Positions 1 to 15,007 of a stretch of DNA of 64,000 nucleotides are shown here, piece after piece. The notes below the pieces were generated by a model that was not told where the DNA came from, made no database searches, and saw only the letters and a list, made by a program, of their open reading frames with translations. Position 1 is the stretch's first letter; each line of letters begins with the position of its first letter. The stretch lies in assembly GCA_032207245.1 (NCBI GenBank), contig CM063502.1, positions 47,281,404 to 47,345,403 of the forward strand. Direction: 5' to 3'. This stretch comes from Pardosa pseudoannulata (Eukaryota; Arthropoda; Arachnida; Araneae; Lycosidae). The position numbers were made by a program, and so were the translations under genes.

Positions 1-384
1 GGATGCCTCTATCCATTCCAGGTCCAACCGCTTCACAAATTCGAGGACAGACGGACGGATAACTTAGGCTATTATTATATAGGGGATATTACATTCAAAC
101 TTGTTTAATAAGTAATAGTGCTAATTAGTGTATATACCTATGTTTTCCTGTTTTGTTATATGTATATATATTTTAAAAATCATATGTAATATAAAATGGC
201 AAAATTTGATTTTCTTTTTTGTTGAACCCTAAAGATAAAATATTTCTTGCATTGAAAATATTATTTAGGTGTGGGTTATTACCTATGCTAATGCAGTTTT
301 AAAAAGGTGAACATTTTAATTGTTCAATGGTATTCCATTCTATAAATTTGCACGCAAGAGATTAGTATCACCTAATAAGGGTCC
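1..384. other. AT-rich intergenic, nothing recognised
   Basis: No coding frame, RNA gene or repeat that I can name is visible before the SINE remnant that follows. Confidence 0.5.
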
Positions 385-535
385 CATCGATGGCCAAATA
401 TGTGGGGAACTGCTCCTCGGTATTGGAGATAGTGGTTTCGAAGCTCACTGCAAGCATTAGTGTTCATAGCCGTGCGGCTTTAAGCAGTAGATCCCGGTCT
501 TTTAATCGCTTGTCTCTCCAGACTAACAGTTATTG
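385..535 (+). repeat. Decayed tRNA-derived SINE copy
   Basis: A plus-strand relative of the better copies at 4.1, 12.5 and 34.9 kb. It begins with a GATGGCC head, keeps a damaged B box (GTGGTTTCGAAGCTC), and then carries the family body seen elsewhere: CATAGCCGTGCGGCTTTAA and AGTAGATCCCGGTCTT. No target duplication is clear. It is an old, non-functional copy. Confidence 0.6.
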
Positions 536-3010
<2,475 letters not shown>

Positions 3011-4118
3011 TACACTGTTTTATTTCTGAAAATATATACAACAAAAGATAGTTTTAGGTATAATTTGTAAAATGCAAGCATATATAATTAAATTTTTATT
3101 TATTTTTAAATAACTCCTATTCCTTCCTATACTTATCAAATTTTTTAACCTGATGTTACTGACATATTTTAAAAATTAACCTATCAAAGAAGCATTTTTA
3201 TCAACTGACCGTTGTTATTTAAAGATCTCTTTTAAAAAAATTTCTCCCTATGATAGAACACAAAAAATCTTATGCTGGTTTATTTGAAAAAATTGAACAA
3301 TATTTTTAAGTTATTTGGAAAATGTTTCGTATGCTGATATTAAATCTATGTAATTACTTTTGATTGACATAAATTTTAAAAAGGAAAGAGATAATGACAT
3401 AGGAAAAAGCGCATGCTATCCGAAAATATTAATTTTGTTTGAATATGCTCTTTTCCGAAACTGATCGGAAGGGGGAAAAATTCATTTTAATAAACTATGT
3501 TGAAATTTTTTCCTTTGTGAAGAGGAAGACGGAGGGCTATAACTCAACGTGTCTGGATCGTGTGTTTGAGAAAGAGAGAGTAGTATTTTTTTATTTTTTT
3601 TTCTTGGATTCGAACAGAGTTTAAGCCTGTTTTTAAACCTTCTAAGTACACAGGTACTTTACGTTACAATTACAACACTTCTCTAATTTTACATGGATTA
3701 TTTTAAAGTTATGATGTATTACTCATTATAAATTTAAATATCAGTAATTCAAATTGGGTGTTAATATGTTGTATCTTTAATATATATTTAATTATTAAAT
3801 CTTAGAATGTTATTTGTTAAAATATATTTAAATGCTCCATGTACTTTTCTTTTCTACTTAGTAAAGAAATTTAAACATATAGGCTTCTTTTATTATTTTA
3901 AAATTTAACTTAGCAAATGTCTCGAAAATGAATGACATTTATAAAGACAAAAACTTAAATTTCATCGCCGTTTCTAGTGTCTCTACTAAAAATAGCATAA
4001 TCGTACCATATTAAATTCATAAATTATATGATTGTGACAGCTAATTCTGCTATAATTTATTGAATATTAAAATGGAAATACATGCTTGCTATCAATATGA
4101 AAGAAATATGATACACAG
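3011..4118. other. AT-rich intergenic, nothing recognised
   Basis: No exon-like frame is seen. The 61-codon open frame at 3,439-3,624 has no recognisable family. Missing upstream exons of the otopetrin gene could be in this stretch or beyond the window; none could be identified. Confidence 0.4.
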
Positions 4119-4303
4119 TTTGGTTTGGTTTGGTTTGGAGTGCTACGGTCTACTGTTTTGCAACACGAGGGATAATGAGACCGGGACCTACAGTTTAAAG
4201 CCGATTCCGAACGGCTACGAACATCCATGCCAGAGTGGGACTCGAACCCACGAACTCCGGTACCGAAGGTCAGCACCCTAACCAATCGGCCATCGTTCGG
4301 CTT
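4119..4303 (-). repeat. tRNA-derived SINE with 11-bp target duplication
   Basis: Read on the minus strand, the head is tRNA-like: GATGGCCGATTGGTTAGG in A-box position and a perfect B box GGTTCGAGTCC about 45 bases on. A body follows with CATAGCCGTTCGGAATCGG-type sequence, and the element ends in the GGTTTGGTTT repeats seen at its low-coordinate side. The 11-bp direct repeat ATGATACACAG lies at 4,108-4,118 and 4,304-4,314, so this is a complete insertion. It is the best-preserved copy in the window. The tRNA-like head is part of the SINE and does not make a tRNA gene. Confidence 0.88.
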
Positions 4304-4563
4304 ATGATACACAGGAATACTCTTAAAACATTTTAAATATATGAAAAGTATATTGTTTTCGAAATGAGTTCGTTCAAATTAAATAACAGAATGTAATTAG
4401 AATTGCAAAGTTCTTTAGATGATGTTCCAAATGTACTATAATAACGCTTTAAACTAAAAGAAATATATTTTAGTCTAATTAAGCTATTATGCAAACCCAC
4501 TCTATCTATAAGAAATAGACATATTATAAATTGCTATCAAAATTTAGGTATCTGTTACATAGA

Positions 4564-4736
4564 TTAGTTGGAAATGGTACAATCTACTGTTCGGATAAAT
4601 AAGGGATAACAAGGCCATGACCTATCATTTAAAGTCGAATCATAAAGGCTACAAACATCCATGCCAGCAATAGGATTCGAACCCACAAGCTCTGTTACCA
4701 AAGGGCAGTGCTTAACCATTCTGCCATTATTCCACG
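4564..4736 (-). repeat. Degenerate copy of the same SINE
   Basis: It aligns throughout with the copy at 4.1 kb (ACATCCATGCCAG, ATTCGAACCCAC, TTAACCATTCTGCC on the plus strand) but has many substitutions. It is an older insertion in the same orientation, about 260 bp away. Confidence 0.8.
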
Positions 4737-4787
4737 TTTGCTAAGAATTGTTAAAATTGCTATATCAACGATATTTTACAACAGCGG

Positions 4788-5165
4788 TAAATCCACTGTT
4801 GTATGTAAACACTGTTGTAAATCCACTATTGTATGTAAACACTTTTTTAGCTCCGAGTTGTGAAATTCGAATAAATGGTGAAGATCTTTTTGCTGATTTG
4901 GAGAGCAATCAAATGATTTCTCATAGATCTTTGTTGAATCGATTTCACAATACAACAAGGAAGTTCCTTATTAGTCAGTTTATTTTTATCTTTAAAATTG
5001 TAAATTTACTTATGTATATAAATACTTTTTTAGCACCAAGTTGTGAAATAAGAATGAATGTAGTAGTTTTTTTTTCTTGATTTGGAGAGCAGTTAAATGA
5101 TTTTTCATATTTCCCTGTTAAATCTATTTCACAAAACAAAAATTATGTTCTTATTGTTCCTGCTT
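4788..5165. repeat. Two nested tandem duplications upstream of an otopetrin exon
   Basis: A unit of about 28 bp (GTAAATCCACTGTTGTATGT followed by AAACAC) is repeated at roughly 4,788 and 4,816. A second, diverged duplication of about 190 bp follows: the segment from TTTTTTAGCTCCGAGTTGTG near 4,843 recurs as TTTTTTAGCACCAAGTTGTG near 5,027, and later blocks (GATTTGGAGAGCA, AAATGATTT, TTTCACAA) keep order. A 110-codon open frame crosses both copies but shows no otopetrin similarity, so I treat it as non-coding repeat. Confidence 0.7.
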
Positions 5166-5209
5166 ATTTTTTTACCTGGAACTATAATTCTAAATATTTT
5201 ATTTTCTAG

Positions 5210-5456
5210 GAGATGGTTAGTTCTTTTCGATGGTTTCGTCACATTGCCCTCATGCACCTGGTGGCTACAAACTTGGCTGTTTGGGTACGAATCATGCTTT
5301 GGGAGTCAGCGAAGGACTGGCTTGATGCAATACATCACAAACATAATTCTAGCACTGAGTGGGATTTATCGAAATTCAACATTACTATTCACAGTTTGGA
5401 TTCTGATACTAAATCTTCTGATGAAAATAAACATACGCCAATTCATAACGTCCATG
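5210..5456 (+). CDS. Otopetrin-like, penultimate coding exon
   Basis: Flanked by TTTATTTTCTAG before and GTAATA after. It reads in phase 0 from GAG ATG and ends with one extra base. It encodes the conserved MHLVATNLAVWVR helix, then a hydrophilic loop rich in His, Asp and Asn with N-glycosylation-type sites. ATG at 5,213 is internal to the family domain and is not the natural start. Confidence 0.87.
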
Positions 5457-8262
5457 GTAATAATTTTGAAAAATTTATTTTCTCGGATATACATTTTAGA
5501 GTAATGGTCCAAAAATTAAACTCATGGATCATGGTTATTGATATATAATTTCAAATTATCTGATCTTTTCACATTGTAAATCTCAGAGAGATTGTATTGA
5601 TTGTTCACCTAACAATACACTTCATCAAAGCCTTCATCCACTTTGATTAGGTATCCTAAGATGGTTTATAATCAATATTTATTTTGTTCTAAGAAATAGC
5701 TTCTCAAAATAAGTTATCGAAACCTCTAACTTCTTTAACTTTATGTATATTTGACTATTTCTAGACAAAAACATTTTCGTTACTAGTAAAAAGCAACAAA
5801 ACTCATTAAATCTTGTACTTCTTGATCGAGAGTCGGTATGTAAGGATAATTTCAATAAAAATGTTTCGATAAATTTGAATATTTTAAGACAAAAAAGGTT
5901 GGAGAAATCAAGAAGTCCATTTTCAAATTTATTGATATTAAATAATACACATATTTGTATAAAAATAAAAATATATACATATTTGTGTGAAAATAATCTG
6001 ACTACATGTACTATTGAACCAGTAGCGTATCTAGAGCTGTTGAGCAGAAATCTCTCAGGATCCCCCTTATTGGAATGATCACTAAGTGAAATGTCAATAG
6101 AAAGTTGTAGTTTACATTAATTAGATTAATATTTAATAGCTAAAATGATTAGGATAAAAAATTATGGCTAATAAAAAATCAACTTATAGCTGTTAGATAA
6201 ATATATATTTCAAAAAACTTATTAATCTTCTCTTTTTCTGTTAAAGAAAAGTTTATTTTTTTGTTAAAGAAAAGTTTTCCTTTTATCTGTCAATAAAAAG
6301 AAAGCTAACAGAAAAGATACTATAGACCTCCTAAATTTCGAGTCTGCTTACAGGAATCGACAGTTCTGAAACTACCTAGATAGTTGTGAATATAATTAAA
6401 TTTGTCAATATCTAAGTACTTGATACCTCACCCATGAACTGTTTTATGCCTACTTATTCTCCATCCGGCTTCTTTTATCACCCGCAGATATATTTCTTAC
6501 TGAATTTCTTTTCACGCCTGATTCAAACTTGTAATAGAGACTGGTAAGGACGTGTGTCTTAAGAAAAAAGATGATAATTATAAACCACTATAATATCTTG
6601 GATAAGTATATAAGTTTATTTTACATCCACAGTAATATTAAACTGAGAGTTTTATTTATTTATTGTTTATGTTTAGTGTTAAGAATACTATTACACACAT
6701 AAACACACGTATATATGTGTGTATGTGTATACACTGGAGAGCGGGTGGGTGTCCGCCCATCCAGAATGATTTAAAATATAAGAAACAATCAGAAAAAACG
6801 AAACGCAAATAAACGCAGTTGAGGAGTTCTTTTGTAATGAGAGAAAAATAAATATGTCTTTAAATAAGTTAAAATTACAGTTACGATTAATTTAAATAAA
6901 GGTTACTTATCATCAAATTTTACAATCTCTAAATTTATCCAAAGTAATTTAAGACTCCTGTTACAAAGCTTAATTGTTTCTATTTAAACCAGTATTGTCT
7001 AACTTAAGGGAACATAAATGAAATTTATTTAAGCAAATTATTGCATGCGTAACATAACGTATAATAGAAAATTTAAAAGATGACATGAATAAATTAATAA
7101 ATAAAAAGGTCATTCTATTTTTTAAGCAAAAGTTGCTAAGGATTTTGAATATGCTAGTCTTGGAAAATAATCTGTTTATATCATTCAAATGTGGGATATA
7201 CAGCTAAAATATGATAACTTTCTAAAAATGAAAAATGTTTCCTTCAGTAAAAATTTCTGTTTATATGATCTTTGATTTCTAACAAGAAAATAATTTATTT
7301 ATTTCCTGGTGTTTTTTTTTCTTTTAGTTGCAACTGCCCGTTACTGTCAATGGCAAACTGTAGAGACAGAAACAGAAGGTTTAATCGCTTACCACATATG
7401 CATTCAGAACTCTACTATTGGAGCCATTTGGGAAAAAGCTATGCCATATTTGTACCCTTTTAATGTACAGTACTGTCTTGTCGCTGCTGCTGTTCTTTAC
7501 ATTACGTGGTCAAACCTTCAGTCTAACCGCATTAAAATGCAACGGTTTACTGCTGTATCCGTCTATGGGAGAGAGCCAAATCAAGATGAAGTCAATTGTG
7601 CAGGTTCAACACGTGGTCTGTTATTGGGGCTTCTCGTTCTTGTCGCCGGAATTATTGTCTTGATATTATTTTTTGTCTTAGCTCAAGATAAAGATTTTAA
7701 TGTTTTGTTTTTAATTGGATTCTTAGAATGCAGCATATTCGGTCTCTCCACCTTAGCTGCTATCATTGGCTTGTTGCAGATACGGAAAATGAGGAGTAAA
7801 ACTTCAAGACACCAGAGGCTTTCCGAATTGCTTCAAAGAATAGGCATGCTAGCAGTTTATATTTATGGCATTTGTAATATGATAGTTGGTGGAAATATGA
7901 TAAACAGTCCTCAGCACTTCCTTTTGCTTTTGCATGGTACTTTGATGGTCGTACAGGCTTGCCTTCAATCCCTTTTCATACATCAAGTCTCCAAAAAGAG
8001 ACTAAGCCCTCTAAATATGGATGAAAAACCAGGTCGACAGGTAGTTATTTTCCTCGCTTTCACCAACATTGTTTTGTGGATTCTGGAATCTTTCACAACA
8101 CCGAATCAGGTAAGGAGCAAAATGCAACAAAAATTCTTTGGACACATAGCGTGGCCTGTTATTACTCGAGTTGTTCTGCCCTTTGTCATTTTTTACCGCT
8201 TCCATTCATCTGTAGCTTTGATGGAAGCATGGCGTAAATCCTATAAGGTTAAGCAAAACTAA
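5210..8262 (+). CDS. Otopetrin-like proton channel (3' part of gene)
   Basis: Two exons, 5,210-5,456 and 7,328-8,262, join with a phase-1 intron into 393 residues ending at TAA 8,260-8,262. Otopetrins are multi-pass membrane proteins forming proton-selective channels used in acid taste and pH sensing. Family signatures seen: FRWFRHIALMHLVATNLAVW in the first exon, the AMPYLYPFNVQYCLVAAAVL helix, and the C-terminal WPVITRVVLPFVIFYRFHSS block followed by ALMEAWRKSYK, typical of the otopetrin C-terminal half. At least six hydrophobic segments are present. The N-terminal half is missing, so more exons must lie upstream, unrecognised or outside the window. Family assignment is firm; which otopetrin paralogue is unknown. 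AATAAA lies 31 bases after the stop. Confidence 0.9.
5457..7327 (+). other. Otopetrin-like intron
   Basis: AT-rich phase-1 intron. A 56-base segment at 6,488-6,543 has good splice consensus on both sides but breaks the frame and contains a stop. Apart from a short TG/TA-rich patch near 6,700-6,735 nothing is recognisable. Confidence 0.6.
7328..8262 (+). CDS. Otopetrin-like, last coding exon
   Basis: Starts after CTTTTAG and completes the split Val codon from the upstream exon. It encodes 310 residues with four or more transmembrane helices and the diagnostic FYRFHSSVALMEAW near the end. A large single 3' exon carrying the C-terminal otopetrin domain. The open frame before the acceptor (from an ATG at 7,309) is intronic. 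Confidence 0.9.
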
Positions 8263-8293
8263 ATGTCAAGCCTATTCCTACAGACATTTTTCT

Positions 8294-8299
8294 AATAAA
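8294..8299 (+). terminator. Polyadenylation signal of the otopetrin-like gene
   Basis: AATAAA 31 bases after the stop codon; a second AATAAA occurs at 8,512-8,517. Either could set the mRNA 3' end. Confidence 0.5.
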
Positions 8300-10100
8300 T
8301 GAAAAGCTTGATACATGATGAGCCTTGCGTAATACTAATTCGTGCCAATCTTTTTATGTCCTCTACTCTATATCTAGAAATTTTTGCTAATTCACTAATT
8401 TCGATAACTTTTAATGAAAATTTTGAAGTTTTATTACTTTTTTTTATAGTTAAATTAAAGACTTCATCATATCTTGTAGACAAATAATCTGTGATGTAAT
8501 TATTGTCAAGAAATAAATGTAACAACTTTCAGCTGTTGTGAGCTCTACTCACTAAATGTCTCACATACATAGATTCATAAACATACTACATAAACTATAC
8601 AGAAAAGAGAAAAAATCTTTCTTTTACAAAAACATAGGAAGGTTAATAAATTAAAAAATGGATATTTGAAAAAAGATTGTTCACATAAGAGGCGTAACAT
8701 TGACATGTTTCAGTAGGCACTCAAGAGATTTTATTTTCTGTTTTGAAGTAAAAAGGTTTATTTTTCGTTAAAGGGGTCTCATATCGTCTAAAGTAGTTTT
8801 GGTATATACTGAACTTGTATCTAGTTTGATAGACTATAAGTCTTCAATAAAATTATACAAAAATATGTGACTTATTTAAGATCTGTATCTTCTCTTATAA
8901 AATAATGAAATAATTCATATTAATTGATTATAATGAGAAATGTGGAACCATTAATACAGGAAAATGCTTAATATTACAGTCCGAGTTATAACTTAATTTA
9001 GAATATACATATTAATAATTAACTTTAAGTGGTCTCAAACCTACATTATGCATAATGAATTAATGATACAGAAAGCTTATCTATATAAAAGTTAAAAAAA
9101 TTCTCTCAAAGACAATTAGATCTAGAAGGAAATTATAACTAATTACTTATAAAAGATAATCTAAATGTTTAGTTATTTGAATGATCCTAATTCCTTTTAT
9201 AGATAATGCAATCATATAAACTCAGAAAAAATTAGGCTTATCTGTTGAGTAGAATGATTTAAATCGTACAGATCGTGGTATAACACATAATATCAAATTA
9301 TATTACATTAATCGTTACATTTTTATTTTTATATATTGAGAGGGATAATTTCACAGTTTTAATATTCGGGTCTTAAATATTTTGCAAATTTTTGCAGAAC
9401 AAAGTATTCATAAGCTTATGATCAGTCAAAACAGACAAACTTTCTGCATTCACCAAGACATTTTTAAAAAGTATGAGAGCCCTTAATTTTTTTGAATAAT
9501 TGTTATAGTGTTTTTTTAATATATATTAGCTCTTCTAGTTTAGAACATTTAAAAACTAAATTTGTAACATATTAATAACACTATTTTGTTGAAGATTGCT
9601 TTTTACTTCTGAAAAAAAATCTTCCCAGTTATCAATAAAAGGTAAACTTACATTTCATAAAACAGAAACATAAAATCTATAATAGGCTCATACCTTGTAA
9701 AAGACGTCTCTTAATTTAATGAGGGGTGGAAGAGAAAATTATAATGGATATTACTTTATGAAAATGCAATTTAGTTTTCGAAAAGCTGGGGAAAGTATAA
9801 ATATTATTCAATGTGTAAAGTTTACTTATTGTTACCTCCAAAACCCTCATTTTCAAAGTTTAATACTTTCACTGCCATGTGCACCACTAGTGGCTCTAAA
9901 ATTTGTTCTGTGAATTGAGCATCACCCGTGGGTCACAGATACATTTTCACATAAGAGTGAATATGCACGTGACGTCACGTTTGCAGCACTCAGGTGTATT
10001 TCAACTCTTTAAAGGAAAAAACACTTGCTTGTTTCTCACTGCTTTCTAACGGGTTGTGTTTAGATACATATTTTAAATGTATAATGTATTAACTTAGACA
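8300..10100. other. Intergenic, AT-rich, with one CRE-like palindrome
   Basis: No exon is recognised. The one structured site is ACGTGACGTCACGT at 9,967-9,980, a perfect 14-bp palindrome containing a consensus CRE (TGACGTCA) overlapping an E-box-like CACGTG. Confidence 0.5.
9967..9980. promoter_or_regulatory. Perfect CRE/ATF-type palindrome overlapping an E-box
   Basis: ACGTGACGTCACGT is its own reverse complement. TGACGTCA is the full consensus for CREB/ATF bZIP factors and CACGTG overlaps on the left. No nearby transcript start is evident, so function is inference. Confidence 0.3.
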
Positions 10101-10285
10101 CCTAGATTGTATAGTGGTTATCATACTATGCTTATACCCGATGGGTTTAGGTTCTATTCCCAAGCAAGGCTTGTTTGTGTTTGCGTGTTGTCACCTCACA
10201 GGAAGGGTTGTTGTCTACCTGTATGGTGCTCTCATAGTAAAAAGAGCAGCAAATCAGCGGATTATATGGTAAAATGCTAATAGAG
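10101..10285 (+). repeat. tRNA-Val-like SINE or tRNA pseudogene
   Basis: TTGTATAGTGGTTATCA resembles the D-arm half of animal tRNA-Val, and AGGTTCTATTCCC is a mutated B box 40 bases on. Acceptor and anticodon arms do not pair, so it is not a working tRNA. A non-tRNA tail follows and then an (AT)n tract, as expected of a SINE relic from a second family. Confidence 0.5.
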
Positions 10286-10310
10286 ACAATAGTTCCCAGC
10301 ATTTGTAAGT

Positions 10311-10312
10311 AC

Positions 10313-10360
<48 letters not shown>
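10311..10360. repeat. Short (AT)n microsatellite
   Basis: About 50 bp of AT repeats interrupted by ACAT units, directly after the tRNA-Val-like repeat. Confidence 0.85.
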
Positions 10361-12430
10361 GTGTATGTATTCACTTATACTTTCCTTCCCTACAAAATGT
10401 ACAAACAATAAAGTTATATTAATACGAGCGATATGTTTTATCTTATAGCATGATAAAAGTGATTGTTTTAATTTTCTATTTCTTAACAGTTTTTATTCTT
10501 TTTAAATATAGAAAAGTCTGATACCTTTAAAATTTTAAATTTGTAGAAGAAAAAAGATATTTCTCTTCAATTTGATATAAAAATTTAATATATTATATAA
10601 TACACATTTCAAAAATCATCTTGAGGTAAGTAATTTTTTTTAGCTTCGGTACATATTTTTCTTGTTATTTTTAAAATTATACAACTTGGAAAAAATATTT
10701 AAAAGTAGGTCTTTATAAAGGTTCCTCTAAAGACTTTATTATAAAAGGAGCAAAACTTTATATTTTAAAATGAATTTAGATGAGGTACTTATAATGAATA
10801 TTTTAAGACTCAAAATGTACTATGCCTTCTTAATGAACCTTAGTTTTGATACATAGTCCTTCTTATCTGAAGAACACAATTTTTTCTCGTAAATAGACAA
10901 AGAAAAATTAATTTTAGAGTAGACGTGATTCCTGCTAAAACACATAGGAAACAATGCCTTACTTGCAGTGTTTTGCCTTCAAAGATTTGAGTAGTAGTCA
11001 CCACTCAGATTTGTTTATAAACATGCACATTCTCTAAATTACTAAAATTAATACCTTCTGCAACACAACAGTGACTTTCAGCCAGTGACACTCTAGTTTA
11101 ACAAGTTTTCAAAACATTCAATCAAATTACTTGGAATAATGTGTAATGTACTTATATCACAGCAAATAAATAATTTTGAAAATAAATTCTTTTATAAACC
11201 TTACATATGATATTATTGTTTCCATTAACACTTAATCACTTTGTCGTTTCATTAAATTTCCCTTTATTGGAACTAAAATTTTGGATGTAACGCAACAATC
11301 TGCCTATAATGGAAATATAATACCTGACTGATATGATATTGTATCAATTTCAAATTGCCCTTTTGCGGATACTAACAATAATTGTATAAATTTGTACAGT
11401 AATAGTCCTTACTGGTATATCACATCCATAATTATTGTTGTTCATCTTACGTCAGTGTGGAGAATAAATAGAATTCTTCTGAATTAGAAAGAATGGTGGC
11501 AGAGAAGAGATACTAAGTTTCAGAAAAGAAATAAGTTATTGTGCTACTTTTTCCTTATATTAGTTTATTATTTTTATTTTTTCTGTATACTGTTCTGCTA
11601 GAAAAAAACCTACACTTCTAAAAAATAAGTGTGTAGATTTGTTGCCACAAAAACTTCGACCTTTTTTATATGGCCAGTATTAGTCTTTGTGTTTGACATC
11701 CTCGTCTTATAGTATGTCATGTGCTCATTGAGATTCAGATCAGATGAGTTAGCAATTTAATTCACTGGCGTTTTATTCTCACTTTTCAACAGCAACCTCA
11801 TTGTAATGGACAAGGCATTGTCACTAGTGTGCATAAAACTAACAACCTCGATACGGTCAGGTATGAAATAGCACAGTATCACTGCTACATTTTACATCAG
11901 TTACAGTACCACTGCCCTCGATCTAAAGGTCTGTAAAATTCAATATCGAAAGTTGCTGGTGATTGTAAATTATATTGAAGTAAAACTGTAATTATTGTGT
12001 TTTATTATGCTACTAGTGGGCATTACTAAATTTATATATCTTATTGTATTAAATATGTAAATACATTTGAATTTAAAATTGGTTTCATTTTCTCTTAAGT
12101 AATATAAAACTAAAAGAAAAAACATGAAATTCGGAAAATCAATATAATTTTTATTTCTGTTTGACATTATGATTATTTACTGTAGTTTTTCTCGGACTTA
12201 TTTATCCGTATATAAACCAATTTTATCCAACGCTACAGTTCATTCACAAAAAAAATTACAAAATTTTGAATAAAGTACTTTTTATTTCATCCTACTATTT
12301 ACTTCTCATCATTCAGAATAACACCTTTAATAAAACTACTAAGCCATGACTCCACTACTTCTCAGGAATATGTCTCACAGACCCCGATTTTTGTAACAAC
12401 TGATTTTCTATGAAGCTACAAGACCAAAAG
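10361..12430. other. AT-rich intergenic, nothing recognised
   Basis: No splice-flanked frame or repeat family could be named in these 2 kb. Confidence 0.45.
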
Positions 12431-12745
12431 ATGGCCGAGTAGGTAGGTAGGTAGGTTTGGTTTGGAGTACTTCTTGCAACACGAGGGCTAATGAGACCGG
12501 GACCTACTGCTTAAAGTCGATTCCGAATGGTTATGAACATCCATGCCACAGTGGGATTCGAACCCACGAACTCTGGTTCCGAAGGCCAGCACCCTAACCA
12601 TTCGGCCCTCGTTCGGCTATGCTGAGTAGGTAGGAAACTACCTTTCGGTAATGGGTTTCATGGGTTTGAATCCCGTTTCTGGTAGGGATGGTCGGAATCG
12701 GCTTTAAAAAGTAGATCACTTTCTAGGCAGCCTATGAATTAAAAC
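12431..12745 (+). repeat. Plus-strand SINE interrupted by a younger SINE
   Basis: The left piece (GATGGCCGAGTAGGTAGG) and right piece (from GAGTAGGTAGGAAACTACC through GGGTTTGAATCCCG to AATCGGCTTTAAAAAGTAGA) together make one tRNA-derived SINE on the plus strand. The junction sequence CYGAGTAGGTAGG is present on both sides of the inner element, as a target duplication should be. Confidence 0.72.
12456..12619 (-). repeat. SINE inserted within another SINE
   Basis: A minus-strand copy of the family seen at 4.1 kb, with an intact B box (plus strand GGGATTCGAACCCACG) and the GGTTTGGTTTGGAG end. It is less mutated than its host, consistent with later insertion. Flanked by CCGAGTAGGTAGG at 12,435 and CTGAGTAGGTAGG at 12,622, with extra GTAG units on the left. 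Confidence 0.8.
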
Positions 12746-14021
<1,276 letters not shown>

Positions 14022-14022
<1 letters not shown>

Positions 14023-14737
14023 TATTTCTAATATTTAAAATCATTCTTGAAATCACGGAGAACATATTTAGTTTAAAAAAAACTCCCTGGTATGCTGCAA
14101 AATCAGAACTACTGCAATATTTTAAATTTAGTAGGAGCAATTTCAGCATTTTATTGTACAGTATTTTATTATTTAGAGAGCTTGTCCGGTAGGTGACAGG
14201 TGAGAATAAAAATTCTAAAGTACATGTCAATACTAAAACATTTATACGCTAATTATTCTTTAAATCTACCAAAAAAATCTCAGTAAAACACGGTCAAATA
14301 ATCTCTTAGCTTTTGTTATACCATGCTGCCTGCTACAACGTCTTTTTCATTTTTTCTCTTCGTTTCCTCTGTTCTATAGCCCTGAATCTGTTCGTGTGAA
14401 ACAAATAAAATTCGATCGGTCTATTTCACCTAAACATAGTAAATAAACGTAAAATAATTTAATCCAAATAAAGTCTGAAAAATCAGTTATCTCATTTTTT
14501 CTTATGAAAAAAAGAAGTGAAATGAAGTAGATAACGGAAATATGAGGTAATAAACAAAAAGTTAGTGCTGGAAATAAAAGTATTTAGTTATATGTTATGT
14601 ATTTAATTATTGAATAATCAGACTTAATTAATAATGATTTCTGGATCAACTGATATTCTTAAACTCTGGATTCGATAATTTCCTACTTAAAGAAGCAATT
14701 AGGTGAGGGGAAAAATAAGAAAGAATAGATTATTACC
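14022..14737. other. AT-rich spacer, nothing recognised
   Basis: No coding or repeat feature is identified. Confidence 0.5.
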
Positions 14738-15007
14738 TTAATGCAATATTTAAAGAATAAAACCTGTATTATAATATCTTTTATAGAACAGATGAGATGT
14801 AGCCTCATCGTGACTCAGTTTTTCGACCAAAGAAACATTTGTTCAAGTAGAAATAAAATCAAATTTATCCACTTAATGCAATATTTAAAGAATAAAACCT
14901 GTATTATAATAACTTTTATAGAACAGATGAGATGTAGCCTCATCGTGACTCAGTTTTTCGACCAAAGAAACCTTTGCTCAAGTAGAAATAAAATCAAATT
15001 TATCCAC
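14738..15007. repeat. 135-bp tandem duplication, two copies
   Basis: The block beginning TTAATGCAATATTTAAAG occurs at 14,738 and 14,873, period 135, with only a few differences (ATATC/ATAAC, ACATTTGTTC/ACCTTTGCTC). Because 135 is divisible by three, an open frame of 95 codons runs through both copies, each giving a 45-residue unit. No known family, start context or splice site supports coding. Confidence 0.9.

Noticed and set aside
4232..4297. Possible tRNA gene from the B box
   Set aside because: The acceptor stem does not pair and the sequence is the head of a multi-copy SINE.
4067..4312. 81-codon minus-strand and 73-codon plus-strand open frames
   Set aside because: Both lie within a SINE with a clear target duplication.
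6488..6543. Possible small otopetrin exon with strong acceptor and donor
   Set aside because: 56 nt breaks the phase-1 to phase-1 frame and contains a stop, and exons on either side already join cleanly.
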